Origin: Kosakonia oryzae
GTDB taxonomy: Bacteria > Pseudomonadota > Gammaproteobacteria > Enterobacterales > Enterobacteriaceae
NCBI RefSeq assembly: GCF_001658025.2
Contig: NZ_CP014007.2
Location: 1,178,001 to 1,242,000 of the forward strand
DNA length: 64,000 nt
Direction: 5' to 3'
Positions 27,871 to 36,001 of this stretch are shown here, piece by piece. Made by a program: the position numbers and the translations under genes. Within the stretch, counting starts at the first letter, position 1, and each line of letters opens with the position of its first letter. The notes below the pieces were generated by a model. The model made no database searches, was not told the origin of the DNA, and was given only the letters and a program-made list of their open reading frames with translations.

Positions 27871-29091
27871 TTAGGTTTTTTTCCCGCTCGCCTGATTCAG
27901 CGCATTCACCACGATCGAGGGGGTCAGCACTTGCGGCAGGATCTTCGGTGCGCTGCCGTCCGCTGGGTAGACCACATAGAGCGGCAGGCTGCCCTGACCC
28001 AGGTCGTTAAGCGCGTCATCAATATCCGCATTAAATTTCGTGGAGTCGGCCACCATATAGAGCGTACCGGTTTGCGCCAGCGCGGTTTTCACTGCCTGCG
28101 TGGAGAGCGACGTGCGCTCATTCACCTGGCAGGTGATGCACCACGAGGCGGTGAAATTGACAAAGATGGCTTTGCCATGGCCGCGATTCTCCGCCACCGT
28201 CTGCGGTGACCATTTCACCTCGGTAATGTGCGCTGCGGGCAGCGGGCTACCGCTTTTCACCACCGATGGCAGCGGCACAATCGCGGCAAGCAGCAGCACG
28301 GCCGTGGTGGCAAACAACACTTTATGCCCGCGTCCGGCAAAATGGCGCTGTTGCGCCATACCGTACAGCCAGGCGGCAAAACTCACCACTACCGATGCGG
28401 CAAGAATCGCCGCCAGCGCGGTCGTTCCCGCCTGCTGCGTCAGCACCCACACCAGCCAGCCGAAGGCACCGAACATCGGAAACGCCAGCCCGTGCTTGAG
28501 CGTATTCATCCACGCGCCGGGGCGCGGCAGCCATTTGCCGAGCGACGGAAACAGTGAAATCAGGCTGAACGGCGCGGCAAATCCGAGCGCCAGCGCGAAA
28601 AATATCGCCAGCGCAACGGCGGGCGGCTGCACTAACGCATAACCAATTGCGCTCGCCATAAACGGCGCGGCGCAAGGGGTAGCAACAATGATCGCCAGTG
28701 CGCCAGTCAGCGCCGCGCGGATAAATGCGCCGCGTTCAACATTGATCTCTCCGGCACGTTGCAGGCTAAGGCCAACTTCAAACACGCCGAGCAAATTCAG
28801 CGCCGCGCCGAGGATCACCAGCGCCAGAAAGGCGATCACCAGCGGTGACTGGAGCTGAAACCCCCAGCCGACCGCCGTGCCGCCCGCGCGTAATGCAAGC
28901 AGAACTCCGGCCAGTATCATCATCGTCACTACGGTGCCGAGCAGAAAGCCGAAACCTTCCTGACGGGTTTGCGCCGGGCCTTCGGCGTGACGGATTAAGC
29001 CCAGCGCTTTCAGCGAGATAATCGGAAACACGCAGGGCATAAAGTTGAGAATAATGCCGCCTGCGAAGGCGGCGAGCATAGCGGTCAACAT
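27871..29091 (-). CDS. DsbD-like membrane thiol reductase with thioredoxin domain
   Basis: A 406-residue protein. Residues 1-285 hold about eight membrane segments of the cytochrome c biogenesis/DsbD transmembrane family, with NFMPCVFPII near the N-terminus and ATPCAAPFM in the middle supplying the two membrane cysteines. The C-terminal about 115 residues are a periplasmic thioredoxin domain with CITC. The N-terminal periplasmic domain of true DsbD is absent. It would carry electrons from cytoplasmic thioredoxin to the periplasm, here probably to the neighbouring peroxiredoxin. Start at 29091; a TTG at 29106 is possible. Confidence 0.88.
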   Translation of the reverse strand: MLTAMLAAFAGGIILNFMPCVFPIISLKALGLIRHAEGPAQTRQEGFGFLLGTVVTMMILAGVLLALRAGGTAVGWGFQLQSPLVIAFLALVILGAALNLLGVFEVGLSLQRAGEINVERGAFIRAALTGALAIIVATPCAAPFMASAIGYALVQPPAVALAIFFALALGFAAPFSLISLFPSLGKWLPRPGAWMNTLKHGLAFPMFGAFGWLVWVLTQQAGTTALAAILAASVVVSFAAWLYGMAQQRHFAGRGHKVLFATTAVLLLAAIVPLPSVVKSGSPLPAAHITEVKWSPQTVAENRGHGKAIFVNFTASWCITCQVNERTSLSTQAVKTALAQTGTLYMVADSTKFNADIDDALNDLGQGSLPLYVVYPADGSAPKILPQVLTPSIVVNALNQASGKKT

Positions 29092-29125
29092 AGCGATTCT
29101 CAGCAAGTTGGAGGGTTACAGCGCA

Positions 29126-29677
29126 TCAGGAATGCGCACTGGCGTACTGTTTCACCGCTTCCATTGTTTTCTGAATATGCGTTTCCGGATTTCTGTCAGT
29201 GTAGCTCAGCAGGATCTTGCCATCCGGGGCGATGACAAACGAGGTGCGATCGGAAAGGGTTTTGCCCTTCATCTGCATCAGCGTTTCGTACTGGGCGGCC
29301 ACTTTCGCTCCCGGATCGGCGGTGACGGTAAATTTATTGCGGCACTCCAGCTTCGAGAACTCATCTACTTGATCGGTATTCCCGGCGGTGACGCCAATCA
29401 CCGTAGCACCGAGCTTTTTGAAATCGTCCGTGGCTTCGGCAAAAGCATGCGCTTCAATGGTACAGCCTTTACTGAACGCCGCCGGGAAGAAGTAGAGCAC
29501 CACCGGCCCTTTTTTCAGCGCCTGCTGCAAGGAGAAGGTCAGCGGTTTCCCGGCCAGCGCACCTTGTAGCTGAAAATCCGGCGCCTGTGCGCCAGCGGGC
29601 AGGGCAGCGTGGGCATTGGCGATGTTAAGCAGGGCTGCGGCAGTAAGGCTAAGCACGAGTTTTTTTATCGGGGTCAT
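29126..29677 (-). CDS. Exported peroxiredoxin (AhpC/TSA, PrxQ-like)
   Basis: A 183-residue protein with a signal peptide (MTPIKKLVLSLTAAALL, cleavage after AHA near residue 24), so it acts in the periplasm. The peroxidatic cysteine lies in YFFPAAFSKGCTIEAH; the usual PrxQ resolving cysteine five residues later is replaced by His, leaving a second cysteine in LECRNKF as candidate. First gene of the peroxiredoxin - DsbD-like - sigma - NrsF cassette. Start at 29677 behind GGAG; the frame begins 4 codons earlier. Confidence 0.88.
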   Translation of the reverse strand: MTPIKKLVLSLTAAALLNIANAHAALPAGAQAPDFQLQGALAGKPLTFSLQQALKKGPVVLYFFPAAFSKGCTIEAHAFAEATDDFKKLGATVIGVTAGNTDQVDEFSKLECRNKFTVTADPGAKVAAQYETLMQMKGKTLSDRTSFVIAPDGKILLSYTDRNPETHIQKTMEAVKQYASAHS

Positions 29678-29743
29678 GTTGCGCTCCATAAGTGTGAAGA
29701 ACGTTAATGCTCATAGACAGTTCGTTGGTACAGAGAGAAAAGT

Positions 29744-29769
29744 TTCGCCCGGCAGAAAATTTTCTCTAC
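29744..29769 (-). promoter_or_regulatory. Candidate ECF sigma promoter of the redox cassette
   Basis: On the minus strand GTAGAG, 16 bases, then CGAA, 67 bases upstream of the peroxiredoxin start. The layout recalls the SigF-type promoter GTAACC-N16-CGAA known from Caulobacter, but the -35 matches only partly. It overlaps an 8-bp inverted repeat (agagaaaa / ttttctct). Low confidence. Confidence 0.3.
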
Positions 29770-30142
29770 GTCGGTTGTGCCACACCGGGCCTTCATTTAT
29801 TCATCGAGTGTATTTTATGGCTGCTAAATATAAGTAAGGCATTTGTGATGTGATAATTCCTAATCAATTTAGCGACAAAAAAGAAAAACGTTATGCTGTC
29901 AGTAATAGCGCTCGTTAAGGCGTTCCGCTTGCGTTAAAAACTTTTCCTTGCACTGAAAATCTGCTTGTTGAAAAATTCTTTTAATTCAGCTTGTTAACTA
30001 TTAGGAATAATACGCAGAGGAACTATTCATTGCTCCAATTAAGAATAGTCTTAATGTGCGAAAAATAGGCTATAATTAAAATTATTTCCTTTCAAAATCG
30101 CTGTTTTCCTCTGGTTGTGTCGCGTCATTATGGTAAAAGTCA
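29770..30142. other. AT-rich spacer upstream of the SgrR-like gene
   Basis: About 370 bases with no gene recognised. AT-rich, with a small imperfect dyad around 30021-30053 (ctattc...gaatag). In E. coli the small RNA sgrS is encoded next to sgrR; no SgrS-like hairpin or glucose-transporter-mRNA pairing region could be identified here. Confidence 0.5.
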
Positions 30143-31789
30143 ATGATTTTTAATTCCGCCGCCAAAAAAAGTAGTTTGCTGCGCCGATATAACCGTCTGC
30201 TTAATAAGTACAGCACTTATCCTAACGAATTATCACTGGCGCAGATTGCTGAAACCCTGGCCTGCACGTCACGTTATGCGCGCTCATTGCTGAATGAGAT
30301 GCAGGAAGAGGGCTGGCTTGCCTGGAGTTCCCGGCCGGGACGCGGCGCGCTGGGCGTTTTGCAGTGCCGGATGACCACGGCGGCGCTGGAAACCTTGCTC
30401 GCCGGGGAGTATCCGGCGGCTGAGACGAAAAACACCCCTGCGACGGTTGAAACGCGGGCTTCTGAAGATGGTTACCGTTACGTCATCTCTTTTTATCGCC
30501 CGTTGCTGACGCCGGTTCCTTCAGTGCATGTCGACAGGGCCGGACGTCATGTTTTGCAAATGGTGCACGATGGATTAATGCGTCACCTGCCAGAACAGCG
30601 CGAGCCGGTTCCCGGGCTGGCGCATACGGTACGCGTCAGTGACGATGGTTTGTGCTGGCGTTTTATGCTGCGCCGCGGGCTGGTGTGGCATAACGGCGAG
30701 CCGGTTGCTCCGGAGCAACTGTTAGCTGCGCTGCAACGCTATGTCGGCGGGCCGGGCCTGCCGCATGTGGTGTCGGCAACGCTGCGCGGTCATGTGTTGA
30801 CCCTGACGCTGCGCCAGCCGGATATCATGCTGCCCTGGCGGCTGGCTAACCCGGTTTATGCTTTGCCGCATCCTGAGAATGGCTCGATAGGGCTGGGGCC
30901 GTTTCGCGTCACTGAGCACACCAATACCCGGATGGTCCTCTCGCGCGCCGCCAACTGGTACGGCGAAACACCGCAGGCCGCGGAAGTGACGTTCAATACA
31001 CCGCTGAACAGCCTGCCGTTGCCGTTCGAAGTGCATCTGGATACTCCCCGTTCGCTGCTGACGCCGGACGCCGTGACCTGCAAGCAGAGCACCGATGCCT
31101 TTTACTATCTCTTTTTTAATATGCTGCGTGCCAGGTTGAGCCCGGAGCAGCAGAAGGTGATCCGCGTTCTTACGCGATCGATTAGCGCTGCCTTTATCGA
31201 GAATGAGAAAAATGCCGCCCCGTTGCCGGAGTGGATGCGCGAAGAAGAGGAGAGTTACGTCGAAACACCGCTCCCGGCCACTCTTAATCTGATCTATTTT
31301 CGTTCGCCGAAAATGACGAAGCTGGTCGGTGCGCTGGAGAAGAGCCTGAGCTATCGCGGATGTCGGCTCAACGTAACGCCGGTGAGCGTCACCCACTGGC
31401 TGCTGCAGGATAATATCTGGGAAGAGCAGGATATCTGCTTTGCGTTTATGCGCTTTGGCCACTACCCGGAATTTTCAATGGAAGAGCGCTTTCGTCACAG
31501 CGTGATTTGGCGCTGGTTCTGGGGAACGGAACAGTGGCAGCGTGCGACCAGCACGCTGGATAAGATCAATGCCGGGGCTGCGGCGGCTTATCACCAGCGC
31601 ATTCAGCGTCTGCTGCGCTTTATGATCCACCGTGGCTTGATAGCGCCCCAGTTCCTGCAACGCTACCGGCTGATGGCACCGACTTCAATTGAGGGGATTC
31701 ACTGCTACTCACAGTGCTGGCCGGATTTTACTCGTCTGTGGACCGATGAACCTGATACAGATGAAGGTGTTGCCACAGGCGCGTCATGA
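30143..31789 (+). CDS. SgrR-family transcriptional regulator
   Basis: A 548-residue protein, close in length to SgrR (551). Residues 1-110 form a winged-helix domain (LSLAQIAETLACTSRYARSL is the recognition region). From about 115 to 500 it resembles the solute-binding SBP_bac_5 fold, with GRHVLQMVHDGLMRH and LRRGLVWHNGEP as landmarks. E. coli SgrR senses phosphosugar stress and activates sgrS. This protein is clearly divergent and lacks an sgrS/setA neighbourhood, so its signal and targets are unknown. Final codons GVATGAS are disordered. Confidence 0.85.
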   Translation: MIFNSAAKKSSLLRRYNRLLNKYSTYPNELSLAQIAETLACTSRYARSLLNEMQEEGWLAWSSRPGRGALGVLQCRMTTAALETLLAGEYPAAETKNTPATVETRASEDGYRYVISFYRPLLTPVPSVHVDRAGRHVLQMVHDGLMRHLPEQREPVPGLAHTVRVSDDGLCWRFMLRRGLVWHNGEPVAPEQLLAALQRYVGGPGLPHVVSATLRGHVLTLTLRQPDIMLPWRLANPVYALPHPENGSIGLGPFRVTEHTNTRMVLSRAANWYGETPQAAEVTFNTPLNSLPLPFEVHLDTPRSLLTPDAVTCKQSTDAFYYLFFNMLRARLSPEQQKVIRVLTRSISAAFIENEKNAAPLPEWMREEEESYVETPLPATLNLIYFRSPKMTKLVGALEKSLSYRGCRLNVTPVSVTHWLLQDNIWEEQDICFAFMRFGHYPEFSMEERFRHSVIWRWFWGTEQWQRATSTLDKINAGAAAAYHQRIQRLLRFMIHRGLIAPQFLQRYRLMAPTSIEGIHCYSQCWPDFTRLWTDEPDTDEGVATGAS

Positions 31790-32221
31790 TAGTTTTATAT
31801 CCCGACGATGTGCTGTTTTGTGGTTTTTAAACTCGGTTATTTGGCGGGAGATCGCTGCTCAGCGATACTTTCCGCTATCATTTTGGGTCCTCAATGTTCA
31901 TTTTTGTTTTTATATTCTTTTAAAACAAATAGTTATGCTGGAATGAACCACCATAAGTTCGGCTGGACGGCAACACATTCTGCACATAAAATACGTGCTA
32001 CGTGTTCTGTTAATTATTAAATTAACCAATCTTCACGTTCTGACAAATATATTCTATGACGAACAAATGGGTGCCTTAATGGCATCTTTTGGTGTTTGTT
32101 TTTTTATATATTTCCTGCCATTTACTTCCTCTTTTGTAATTAAATAAATACCGCTCTATTTATTTGTTTTTATAATGATATGTTTTGTTTATTTATTGTA
32201 ATTTGTTGATAGATAAAAAAA
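31790..32221. other. AT-rich spacer left of the flagellar cluster
   Basis: About 430 bases, strongly AT-rich, with no gene recognised. Frames at 31808-32020 and 31689-31946 have no ribosome-binding site or protein-like pattern. Together with 32222-32611 this forms a 0.8 kb low-GC border between the SgrR-like gene and flgN. Confidence 0.6.
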
Positions 32222-32241
32222 TTGCCACCAAATGGTGGCAA
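32222..32241 (-). terminator. Terminator facing leftward (minus strand)
   Basis: Perfect 8-bp stem ttgccacc / ggtggcaa with a 4-base loop; on the minus strand it is followed by seven T. This fits the end of the leftward flgAMN transcript or of a small leftward RNA. Confidence 0.7.
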
Positions 32242-32406
32242 ATCGAAAGAAGTGGTTTATATCGCATGATAAGAATGGATAATCGCATTTACTACCAAAC
32301 CAATACGCGGGCGCGGTATCAGAATTTTCGCGACAGGGATATTTTCGCTATTTTCATGCTGCGCGTAAACATTATTTTTAAGCTACTTCTCTCTACAAAC
32401 AACGTT

Positions 32407-32445
32407 AAAAGGCACAGAATATCCCCTTATTTACCGTGCCTTTTT
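32407..32445. terminator. Bidirectional hairpin terminator downstream of flgN
   Basis: 9-bp stem aaaaggcac / gtgcctttt with a long (about 20 base) loop and T/A runs on both sides, 167 bases past the flgN stop. Could end the flgAMN transcript on the minus strand or a short RNA on the plus strand. Confidence 0.6.
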
Positions 32446-32611
32446 ATTTAATGTTGTGCAATTATGCTGAATCAGAATTTTTAACCGGAAAAAAAGGATC
32501 AAAAAAAGCGGTTTTACGCTTTAATGCGACCCGATGTCGTACGCTTATCAAGCTGATTGAAACATTTGGAAACACTTTCCCGCTGTTTGTACCCTTTATA
32601 GAGGCAGCGCA

Positions 32612-33052
32612 TTACACCGAAATGCGGTACATCGTGCCTGCATCCTGCTGGCCGCTACCGCCGCTTGCGCCGTACATCGGTGAAGAGGCTACCTGGCTTA
32701 CCAGCTTCTTCACGTCGTTCACCCGTTTCATGTGCATCTCCAGCAGTTGAAAACTCTGCTGGTTCTGCTCATTACACTTTTTCACCACGCGGGTAATGCG
32801 CTCCCACAGGGCGGCAGGTTCGCGATGACGCATAAAGGGAGGCGCTATCCGCAGCTGCGTCTCTTCCTGACGGCGTTGTTCATCATAAAAGTTGATCGCC
32901 GCTAACAGTCGGCTCTTGTTATCCGAGATCACCTGGAGCGAGACCGGATTGATTTGCGCCTGACTTAACTGGCGGTTCTCTTCGGCGAGCGTGCTGTCCA
33001 GTTCGTCCAGCCGCTTCACCATGTTGTGCAAAATAACGGTAAAATTTTCCAT
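32612..33052 (-). CDS. flgN: Flagellar export chaperone FlgN
   Basis: A 146-residue, largely helical cytoplasmic protein that escorts the hook-filament junction proteins FlgK and FlgL to the export gate. The FlgN pattern is seen in LDSTLAEENRQLS and LQVISDNKSRLLAAINFYDEQRR. It follows flgM by 19 bases and ends the flgA-flgM-flgN block on the minus strand. The last 25 residues are Gly/Ser/Gln-rich and likely disordered. Confidence 0.9.
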   Translation of the reverse strand: MENFTVILHNMVKRLDELDSTLAEENRQLSQAQINPVSLQVISDNKSRLLAAINFYDEQRRQEETQLRIAPPFMRHREPAALWERITRVVKKCNEQNQQSFQLLEMHMKRVNDVKKLVSQVASSPMYGASGGSGQQDAGTMYRISV

Positions 33053-33071
33053 CGTTACATCAGACTCTGTA

Positions 33072-33368
33072 TTACGAGAAATTGAAGATGTCGCGCACCA
33101 GCGCGCTGGCGATTTTGTCGCTGTCGAGGGTCAGTTCTCCGGCATCCATTTTGGCCTTGATCTCGGCAACGCGTGCGGTATCGATATCCCGGCTGGTATC
33201 CGATTTGAACTGTTGGGTCAGTTGGCTGAGTTTGACCTGGGTGCTGGATTCTCCGGCGGCGTCTTTACGCGCTTGAGAAGCCTGAGCGTTTTTGTCGCGT
33301 ATCTCAGATTGAGATTGCATGCTGGTTGCCTGGACAGGCTTCGCCTGCCGGGTGCGTTCTATGTTCAT
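33072..33368 (-). CDS. flgM: Anti-sigma-28 factor FlgM
   Basis: A 98-residue protein with a polar, disordered N-terminal half (MNIERTRQAKPVQ...) and the helical C-terminal FliA-binding region VKLSQLTQQFKSDTSRDIDT ... AKMDAGELTLDSDKIASAL. FlgM holds FliA inactive until it is secreted through the finished hook-basal body. Having flgM with fliA in one cluster suggests a self-contained checkpoint for this flagellum. Confidence 0.95.
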   Translation of the reverse strand: MNIERTRQAKPVQATSMQSQSEIRDKNAQASQARKDAAGESSTQVKLSQLTQQFKSDTSRDIDTARVAEIKAKMDAGELTLDSDKIASALVRDIFNFS

Positions 33369-33439
33369 ACTGTTCCTGGTTTTAATGCGTTGCGTGGGCC
33401 TTTAATACATAAGTCGGCACGCAGGCAATAAAACTGAAA

Positions 33440-34132
33440 TCAATTGTCCATGTTCATACTTACCCTCTCGTCGCCAGTCACAACGGCAGTCACAATCTGC
33501 CCATTACGCATCTGTACCCGGACGCGATCGTCCAGCCCGCCGTTATTCAGCGCTTTCCCCCGGGCGTGGATCATAAAGCCATTGCCCGGCGCGATGATCT
33601 CCACTTTCTGGGTCGCCAGTACCGCCCAGCGATGGCGCAACTGGTTGGCTGTCAGCGGTTGCCCCGGATGCAGCGTGCGCGTAGGCGTGGAGCCGATAAT
33701 CTTTTCTGCATCGAACAGCAGACCGGCGGGTAAGTTGCCCAGTTCTCCCTCCATCGGGCGAATATCCTGCGGGGTGATGACCTGGCCGGCGGTGAGCGGG
33801 CGTGCAACGACCCAGTATTTGCCGATGGCGTTTACCTTTATCTGAATAAATTGCTGCCTATTCCCGCAGCGGGCCGCCACGCTGCGATTTCCGGTCAGGC
33901 GCGCCGGATGCCCGATAAGGCGCAAATTCGGCTCAGGGCAGAGCTTCGCGAGTCTCGTTTCGGGCGTCAAAATGGTGATATGAAACGTTGGCTGATTTTG
34001 CCCTTCATTATTAGCAGCCAACAGACTGGCGATTCGGTTTTGCAGTTCGCTGGTCGCTGCCTGCGCCGGGGACAGAGATAACCCCCAGCACATTAATAAA
34101 GTGCATGAGAGTTTACTTAATGAAATAGGCAT
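33440..34132 (-). CDS. flgA: P-ring assembly chaperone FlgA
   Basis: A 230-residue periplasmic chaperone for FlgI polymerisation. Signal peptide at residues 1-25 (cleavage after AQA). The C-terminal SAF/beta-clip domain has ARPLTAGQVITPQDIRPMEG and the late NNGGLDDRVRVQMRNG pattern. Start at 34132; a GTG at 34141 is possible. Divergent from flgB across a 277-base spacer that must carry both promoters. No FlhDC box could be assigned there by eye. Confidence 0.92.
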   Translation of the reverse strand: MPISLSKLSCTLLMCWGLSLSPAQAATSELQNRIASLLAANNEGQNQPTFHITILTPETRLAKLCPEPNLRLIGHPARLTGNRSVAARCGNRQQFIQIKVNAIGKYWVVARPLTAGQVITPQDIRPMEGELGNLPAGLLFDAEKIIGSTPTRTLHPGQPLTANQLRHRWAVLATQKVEIIAPGNGFMIHARGKALNNGGLDDRVRVQMRNGQIVTAVVTGDERVSMNMDN

Positions 34133-34409
34133 AACAAACACGGCTCTGTTGATAATATGGAAATATGTCGGATATAGTTATTTGATTGTAATGGAGTACA
34201 TCTTTTATTGCTGAGTAAAATGCTGACACTTTTGCTGGCTATTCCCGCTATTAATGTTGCCGGTTATCGCCACGTTATCTTTTTGTCATCCTGCTTTTTT
34301 TGAAGTATCCAAATGCGCTTACTTCTGACGGGTTTTTAAAGTTTAGAATAATCTGCTTGTCTCTTAGACTATGCCCATAATTATTTCCCGAACGAGGGCG
34401 AGTCGTTTC

Positions 34410-34823
34410 ATGTTTGACAAACTTGATAATGAATTACGTTTCCAGCAGCAGGCATTGAGTTTGATGTCCCGTCGGCAAGATATTCTGGCATCTAATATTG
34501 CGAATGCCGATACCCCAGGATATCAGGCGCGAGATATTGATTTCTCTAAGCAATTGAAAAATGCGATGCGTCAGGAAACACAACATAATGGCCCATTGTC
34601 ATTAGCATTAACGTCCGGGAAACATATTCCTGGCACCACGCCGAAAATGGACGATCGGCAACTGCTCTACCGTATTCCTGACCAACCCAGCGCGGATGGT
34701 AATACGGTGGATATGGATCGTGAACGCGTTAATTTTGCTGATAATAATGTGAAATATCAGTCGAGTTTAACCATTCTCAGCACTCAGATTAAAAATATGA
34801 TGAGTGTCATTAATCAGGGTTAA
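34410..34823 (+). CDS. flgB: Flagellar proximal rod protein FlgB
   Basis: A 137-residue rod component. The family signature [26 protein letters not shown] is split across about residues 22-47. The start at 34410 (MFDKLDNEL) matches known FlgB N-termini and has gagggcgag upstream; the open frame begins 13 codons earlier. First gene of the long rightward flagellar run. Confidence 0.95.
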   Translation: MFDKLDNELRFQQQALSLMSRRQDILASNIANADTPGYQARDIDFSKQLKNAMRQETQHNGPLSLALTSGKHIPGTTPKMDDRQLLYRIPDQPSADGNTVDMDRERVNFADNNVKYQSSLTILSTQIKNMMSVINQG

Positions 34824-34831
34824 TCATTCTC

Positions 34832-35236
34832 ATGTCGCTGTTTAGTATTTTCAATATCTCTGGCTCAGCCATGTCCGCTCAGTCAAAAAGACTTAACGTA
34901 AGTGCCAGTAATATGGCGAATGCCGACAGTATCGCCGGGCCGGATGGTAAACCTTACCGCGCCAAACAGGTTGTATTTAATGTCGATAACGCTGTCGGTC
35001 AGAATATTGGCGGCGTAAAAGTTAGCGGTATTACTGAGTCTAACGATCCGGATCGTCTGGTATATGAACCTGCAAATCCATTAGCGGATGACAAAGGTTA
35101 CGTACATATGCCGAACGTCGACGTCGTCGGTGAAATGGTGAATACCATTTCGGCTTCCCGCAGTTATCAGGCGAACGTTGAAGTTATGAATTCGGCAAAA
35201 ACGTTAATGCTGAAAACGCTGACCTTAGGCCAATAA
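34832..35236 (+). CDS. flgC: Flagellar proximal rod protein FlgC
   Basis: A 134-residue rod protein with the N-terminal flagellar rod motif [13 protein letters not shown] and the C-terminal [21 protein letters not shown] helix that packs in the rod core. Eight bases after flgB and eight before flgD. Confidence 0.95.
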   Translation: MSLFSIFNISGSAMSAQSKRLNVSASNMANADSIAGPDGKPYRAKQVVFNVDNAVGQNIGGVKVSGITESNDPDRLVYEPANPLADDKGYVHMPNVDVVGEMVNTISASRSYQANVEVMNSAKTLMLKTLTLGQ

Positions 35237-35244
35237 GGATTGTT

Positions 35245-35955
35245 ATGTCTGTTTCACCCGTAATGAATAACCAGACCACGACGACCGCGAAAACTCGCGC
35301 TGCGTCTGAGTCGTCGGGCTCTGGTGGCGTCAGCACCAACTCCACCGCCAATGAGCTGCTGGATAACTTTATGACGTTGCTGGTCGCGCAGATGCAGAAC
35401 CAGGATCCAACATCGCCAATGGATAACAACCAGTTGACCTCGCAGTTGGCGCAGTTCAATACCGCCGCAGGCGTCGAGCAGCTTAACAGCACCATGGACA
35501 GCATGGGCGTGCTGGTTGCCGGTATGCAGCAGATGAACTCAGCGGACTGGGTTGGGCGCGACATCATGATCAAAGGCGATCCGGTGGTCTCTACCGCTGA
35601 AGGCGGCAACCAGAAAATGGGCCTCAACCTTGGCAGCGATGCGGATGAAATCACCGTCACGCTGACCGACTCCGCCGGTAATGCGTACACCACCACCCTG
35701 CAGGACGTGAAAGCGGGTGTTCATCAGTACACGCTGGACGATTTGGGCGATTTCCAGCCTGCCGATCCGCGCGCGCTGAGCGATACCACCTTCACCGTCT
35801 CTTTCTCCGCGACGAACGCCGACGGAAATACGCCTGAAGTTGAAGCGCTGAAGCCTGCAAAAGTTCAGAGCGTTGCGTTCACCGCCAGCGGGGCGGAGCT
35901 GCAATTGGGTATCGATGGTTCAGCCTCACTGAGCGATGTGTTCCTCATCGAATAA
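35245..35955 (+). CDS. flgD: Flagellar hook-capping protein FlgD
   Basis: A 236-residue hook cap scaffold that guides FlgE assembly and is discarded later. The export and assembly region NFMTLLVAQMQNQDPTSPMD (about 43-62) is the FlgD hallmark, followed by Ig-like and tudor-like domains. Length is typical (E. coli 231). Confidence 0.95.
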   Translation: MSVSPVMNNQTTTTAKTRAASESSGSGGVSTNSTANELLDNFMTLLVAQMQNQDPTSPMDNNQLTSQLAQFNTAAGVEQLNSTMDSMGVLVAGMQQMNSADWVGRDIMIKGDPVVSTAEGGNQKMGLNLGSDADEITVTLTDSAGNAYTTTLQDVKAGVHQYTLDDLGDFQPADPRALSDTTFTVSFSATNADGNTPEVEALKPAKVQSVAFTASGAELQLGIDGSASLSDVFLIE

Positions 35956-36001
35956 TTTTCACCTCTAGTTTTGTGCAATCACTGTACAGGGGATCTATTA
36001 A

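Noticed and set aside
29881-29935. Short frame that might be an SgrT-like peptide near the SgrR-like gene
   Set aside because: Only about 14 residues, no similarity to SgrT and no surrounding SgrS-like structure.
30722-31462. 246-codon minus-strand frame
   Set aside because: Antisense to the SgrR-like gene; no motifs.
32185-32451. 88-codon frame between two hairpins
   Set aside because: It ends inside a terminator stem and has no start signal; the interval was reported as possible small RNA instead.
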